The translations under genes were made by a program, and so were the position numbers. A stretch of DNA of 8,733 bases from NCBI GenBank assembly GCA_964648215.1, contig CAZYMF010000204.1, positions 1 to 8,733 of the forward strand, written 5' to 3'. The DNA comes from CAZYMF01 sp964648215. Lineage in GTDB: Bacteria > Desulfobacterota > Binatia > HRBIN30 > JACQVA1. This document shows, piece by piece, positions 6,582 to 8,733 of the stretch; positions within the stretch are counted from its first letter, which is position 1, and the number at the start of each line of letters is the position of its first letter. The notes under the pieces were generated by a model that worked only from the letters and a program-made list of their open reading frames with translations, was not told the DNA's origin and searched no databases.

Positions 6582-7000
6582 GTCTACTCGTGGTCTTCGG
6601 GCTCGGCAGCGTCGAGCTGTGGATCGCCGTGCCCGCCGGCTTGGCGTTGCGGGTTCATCCGGTGGCGATCAGTCTGGTGGCGGCGCTCGGCGCCATCGCG
6701 GGAATCCTGGTCATCACGTTCACCGGCGAGCGGGTGCGCGCCTGGCTGCTGCGACGCTTCGGTGGGGCGCAGCGTGCCAGCCGCCTCGGGCGCCTGTGGA
6801 CGCGCTACGGCGTCATCGGCCTCGGGCTGTGCGCCCCGCTGCTGGTCGGCGCCCCGCTCGGCACCGTGCTCGGCATCAGCTTCGGCGTGCCCACCAACCG
6901 CCTCTTGTTGTGGATGAGCCTCGGGGCGGTGCTCTGCAGCGTCGGCCTGACCCTGGCCGGCGCCCTGGGGCTCCACGGCTTCGCGTCATTCGGTCGCTGA
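6569..7000 (+). CDS. Small multidrug export-like integral membrane protein
   Basis: A 143-residue polytopic membrane protein with four hydrophobic segments near residues 3-28, 31-52, 81-106 and 112-136. The loop between the second and third is strongly basic (ERVRAWLLRRFGGAQRASRLGRLWTRYG), which by the positive-inside rule faces the cytoplasm. A glutamate lies inside the first helix (SVELWIAVPAG, E16). RYGVIGLGLCAPLLVGAPLGTVLGISFGV (79-107) resembles the conserved RYG...GtPlG region of the Sm_multidrug_ex family (PF06695). Substrate and direction of transport are unknown, and the family name is historical rather than proof of drug export. ATG 6569 is the only start after the in-frame TGA at 6518, but its ribosome site is weak. 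A gap of 115 bases to the next gene suggests a separate transcript. Confidence 0.72.
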   Translation: MDLLSLLVVFGLGSVELWIAVPAGLALRVHPVAISLVAALGAIAGILVITFTGERVRAWLLRRFGGAQRASRLGRLWTRYGVIGLGLCAPLLVGAPLGTVLGISFGVPTNRLLLWMSLGAVLCSVGLTLAGALGLHGFASFGR

Positions 7001-7043
7001 CGAGGACCCGGGGAAGCCACCCGCGACACTGACGTCCGTCACA

Positions 7044-7061
7044 ACCAAACGTTCGTTGGGT
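7044..7061. promoter_or_regulatory. TetR-type operator-like palindrome upstream of the thiolase-like gene
   Basis: ACCAAACGTTCGTTGGGT: the half-sites ACCAAACG and (reverse complement of the right half) ACCCAACG agree at seven of eight positions around a TT centre. Palindromes with an ACG-NN-CGT core of this size are typical of TetR-family regulators, many of which control acyl-CoA and lipid catabolism. It lies 54 bases upstream of the GTG at 7116, a normal operator position. No regulator gene is in the window and no strong promoter boxes are visible nearby. Confidence 0.45.
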
Positions 7062-7104
7062 CCTGTTCCTTCCGGATGCGTTAGCGTTTGACCTGCGAGG
7101 GAGC

Positions 7105-7110
7105 GAGGTG
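7105..7110 (+). promoter_or_regulatory. Ribosome binding site of the thiolase-like gene
   Basis: GAGGTG lies five bases before GTG 7116. It favours GTG 7116 over the in-frame ATG at 7125, which would have a 14-base spacer. Confidence 0.6.
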
Positions 7111-7115
7111 CATTT

Positions 7116-8273
7116 GTGCAGGTAATGCTCAAGGACGCGGCGGCCATCGTTGGCCTCGGAGAGACGGCATTTGCGAAGAATCTCGAGCCCCCGGAGCTCG
7201 AGCTGGCCTGCCAGGCGATCAAGGCCGCGCTCGACGATGCCGGCATTCGGCCCGACGAGGTCGACGCGCTGGGCTCCTACACGATGGAGGAGAGCCTGGA
7301 GTTCGACGTCGCCCGCAACCTCGGCATGGGTGACATCACCTTCTTCAGCCAGGTGGGGTACGGCGGCGGCGCTGGCTGTGCGGCCGTGGGCCACGTCGCC
7401 ATGGCCGTGGCGGCCGGCGTCGCCAACGTCGGCGTCGTCTGGCGCGCGCGCAAACGCAGCGATCCCCGCAAACGCGTCTGGGCCCAGGTTGCCCCGCGCG
7501 TCACCGACCATTGGAAGTACTCGCGCCCGTGGGGGTTGATCCGCCCGGTCGACGAAGTGGCGATGTTCTGGCGGCGCTACATGCACGAGTACGGCGCCAC
7601 GCGCGACCACCTGGCGAACGTCGCCCTCGCCTGCCGCCGGCACGCGAACCGCAACCCGCGCGCGTTCATGCACCGGCGTCCGCTCACCCGCGACGAGTAC
7701 ATGCAGGCGCGCTGGATCTCCGAGCCGCTGTGCCTGTTCGACAACTGCCTGGAGAGCGACGGCGCGCTCGCCGTGGTCATCGTCCGCGCCGACCGCGCCA
7801 AGGACTGCCGCCAGCCGCCGGCCTACATCCACGCCTGGTCGCAGGGGCTGACACGGCAGCACCAGAACATGACCAACTACCACGGCGCCAATCCGCTGCA
7901 GGGCGCGGCCTGGGCCGCGGCGCGCAACCTGTGGCGCCAGTCCGAGCTGCGGCCGCGCGACGTGAAGGTGGCCCAGATCTACGACGCCTTCACGCCGCTG
8001 ATCCCCTTCTGCCTCGAAGCCTACGGTTTCTGCGGCACCGGCGAGGGAGCGGCGTTCACCGAAGATGGCGCCCTCGAGCTGGGCGGGCGTCTGCCGACCA
8101 ACACCTCCGGCGGCAGTCTCTCGGAAGCCTACATCCACGGGATGAATCTGATCACCGAGGGGGTCCGCCAGATTCGCGGCACCTCCACGGCACAGGTAGC
8201 CAACGCCGACGTGTGCCTGGTCACCAGTGCCTACGTGGTGCCGACCAGCGCCCTGGTGTTGCGCGGGGGATGA
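7116..8273 (+). CDS. SCP2-type thiolase-like protein, probable Ltp2-like aldolase subunit
   Basis: A 385-residue member of the thiolase superfamily, SCPx/lipid-transfer branch. It opens with AAIVGLGETAFAK (9-21). Other family landmarks are ELACQAIKAALDDAGIRPDEVDAL (29-52), LFDNCLESDGALAVVI (207-222), QIYDAFTPLIPFCLEAYGF (287-305), GGRLPTNTSGGSLSEAYIHG (323-342) and EGVRQIRGTSTAQV (348-361). True thiolases need a nucleophilic Cys, a C-terminal His and a second Cys. Here the segment GYGGGAGCAAVGHVAMAVAAG (81-101) appears to carry Gly near 84 at the nucleophile position, with Cys88 shifted. Tyr339 occupies the place of the His in G-H-P-L-G, and the final C-x-G motif is missing. It is therefore probably not a condensing or thiolytic enzyme. 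With the coupled DUF35 partner it resembles Ltp2-ChsH2 complexes that retro-aldol-cleave beta-hydroxyacyl-CoA side chains, where tyrosines are catalytic. The substrate cannot be read from sequence. Its TGA overlaps the next ATG. Confidence 0.85.
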   Translation: MQVMLKDAAAIVGLGETAFAKNLEPPELELACQAIKAALDDAGIRPDEVDALGSYTMEESLEFDVARNLGMGDITFFSQVGYGGGAGCAAVGHVAMAVAAGVANVGVVWRARKRSDPRKRVWAQVAPRVTDHWKYSRPWGLIRPVDEVAMFWRRYMHEYGATRDHLANVALACRRHANRNPRAFMHRRPLTRDEYMQARWISEPLCLFDNCLESDGALAVVIVRADRAKDCRQPPAYIHAWSQGLTRQHQNMTNYHGANPLQGAAWAAARNLWRQSELRPRDVKVAQIYDAFTPLIPFCLEAYGFCGTGEGAAFTEDGALELGGRLPTNTSGGSLSEAYIHGMNLITEGVRQIRGTSTAQVANADVCLVTSAYVVPTSALVLRGG

Positions 8274-8713
8274 CGATGATCGAGGGCACACCACTTCCGT
8301 CCACCGACGACCCGGGCGATGCTCCCTTCTGGGAAGCCGCGCGCCGCGGCGAGCTGGTCGTGCAGACCTGCGGCGCTTGCGGCCAGCGGCGTTTCCCGCC
8401 GCGGCCGATGTGCCCGAAGTGCCAATCGTTGGAGCACACGTGGCAGCCGGTGTCGGGAGAGGGACGCATCTGGTCGTTCGTAGTTCCTCATCCGCCGCTG
8501 CTGCCGGCCTTCGCGCAGGTGGCGCCGTACAACGTGATCGTCGTCGAGCTGGCCGAGGATCCGTCGCTGCGCATGGTGGGCAATCTCGTCGCCGCCGCCG
8601 GCGGTCCGATCAACGAGATCGACCCGGCCACGATCGCGATCGGCACGCCGGTGCGGGTCGTTTTCGAGCAGGTCACCGACGACGTCGCCCTGGCGCGCTG
8701 GGTGGTGGCCTGA
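8270..8713 (+). CDS. DUF35 zinc-ribbon/OB-fold acyl-CoA-associated protein
   Basis: A 147-residue protein of the DUF35 (rubredoxin-like zinc ribbon plus OB-fold) family. Layout: an N-terminal helix containing PFWEAARRGELVVQTC (19-34), a zinc ribbon with Cys34, Cys37, Cys48 and Cys51 (C-x2-C-x10-C-x2-C), then the OB-fold with GEGRIWSFVVPHPP (63-76), APYNVIVVELAED (85-97), RMVGNLV (101-107) and IGTPVRVVFE (124-133). Members bind acyl-CoA or form obligate complexes with thiolase-like proteins, as ChsH2's DUF35 domain does with Ltp2. ATG 8270 overlaps the upstream stop as ATGA, so the two are translationally coupled; ATG 8276 is an alternative with better spacing from the G-run at 8265-8269. The pair is probably a heteromeric enzyme. 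Only 20 bases follow it in the window. Confidence 0.9.
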   Translation: MTMIEGTPLPSTDDPGDAPFWEAARRGELVVQTCGACGQRRFPPRPMCPKCQSLEHTWQPVSGEGRIWSFVVPHPPLLPAFAQVAPYNVIVVELAEDPSLRMVGNLVAAAGGPINEIDPATIAIGTPVRVVFEQVTDDVALARWVVA

Positions 8714-8733
8714 TCCGGGCGGCGCAACGACGG

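Noticed and set aside
6876..8294. Minus-strand frame of 472 codons opposite the thiolase-like gene
   Set aside because: Antisense shadow; the sense strand has clear thiolase-superfamily motifs throughout.

Overview
The window is high-GC DNA (roughly two thirds G+C by eye) with G/C-rich third codon positions, GTG starts and many long antisense open frames. It looks like a metagenome-assembled or draft genome of an uncultured soil- or sediment-type bacterium. A run of exactly 100 N (5334-5433) is a scaffold gap. The Rhizobium/Methanosarcina-type SerC, an SCP2-hydrolase fusion and a thiolase-like/DUF35 pair would suit a proteobacterial, Binatota-like or Rokubacteria-like lineage; this is a weak inference.

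Layout, left of the gap. On the minus strand is the N-terminal half of phosphoserine aminotransferase (serC), running off the left edge. A 282-base intergenic stretch follows with a GAAAC-rich inverted repeat (664-757) and two TGCCWGGCA palindromes. Then come two co-directional alpha/beta hydrolases on the plus strand: a stand-alone enzyme (859-1974) and an enzyme with an N-terminal SCP2 sterol/lipid-binding domain (1994-3166). Next is a GT39-like membrane glycosyltransferase with two C-terminal PA14-like modules. It lacks the usual N-terminal region and runs into the gap.

Layout, right of the gap. A nitroreductase-family flavoprotein (minus strand) is divergent from a small four-helix membrane protein resembling the small multidrug export family. 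After a 115-base promoter region with a TetR-like palindrome comes a tightly coupled pair: an SCP2-type thiolase-like protein and a DUF35 zinc-ribbon/OB-fold protein, overlapping by ATGA.

The most interesting point is this last pair. By my alignment the thiolase-like protein lacks the nucleophilic Cys and has Tyr where the C-terminal catalytic His should be. Together with the DUF35 partner this resembles Ltp2-ChsH2(DUF35)-type aldolases, which cleave acyl-CoA side chains, more than true thiolases. With an SCP2-hydrolase fusion nearby, lipid or sterol-like catabolism is a plausible theme, but the scaffold gap lies between the two groups and the link is inference. No RNA genes, CRISPR arrays, transposases or phage genes were seen.
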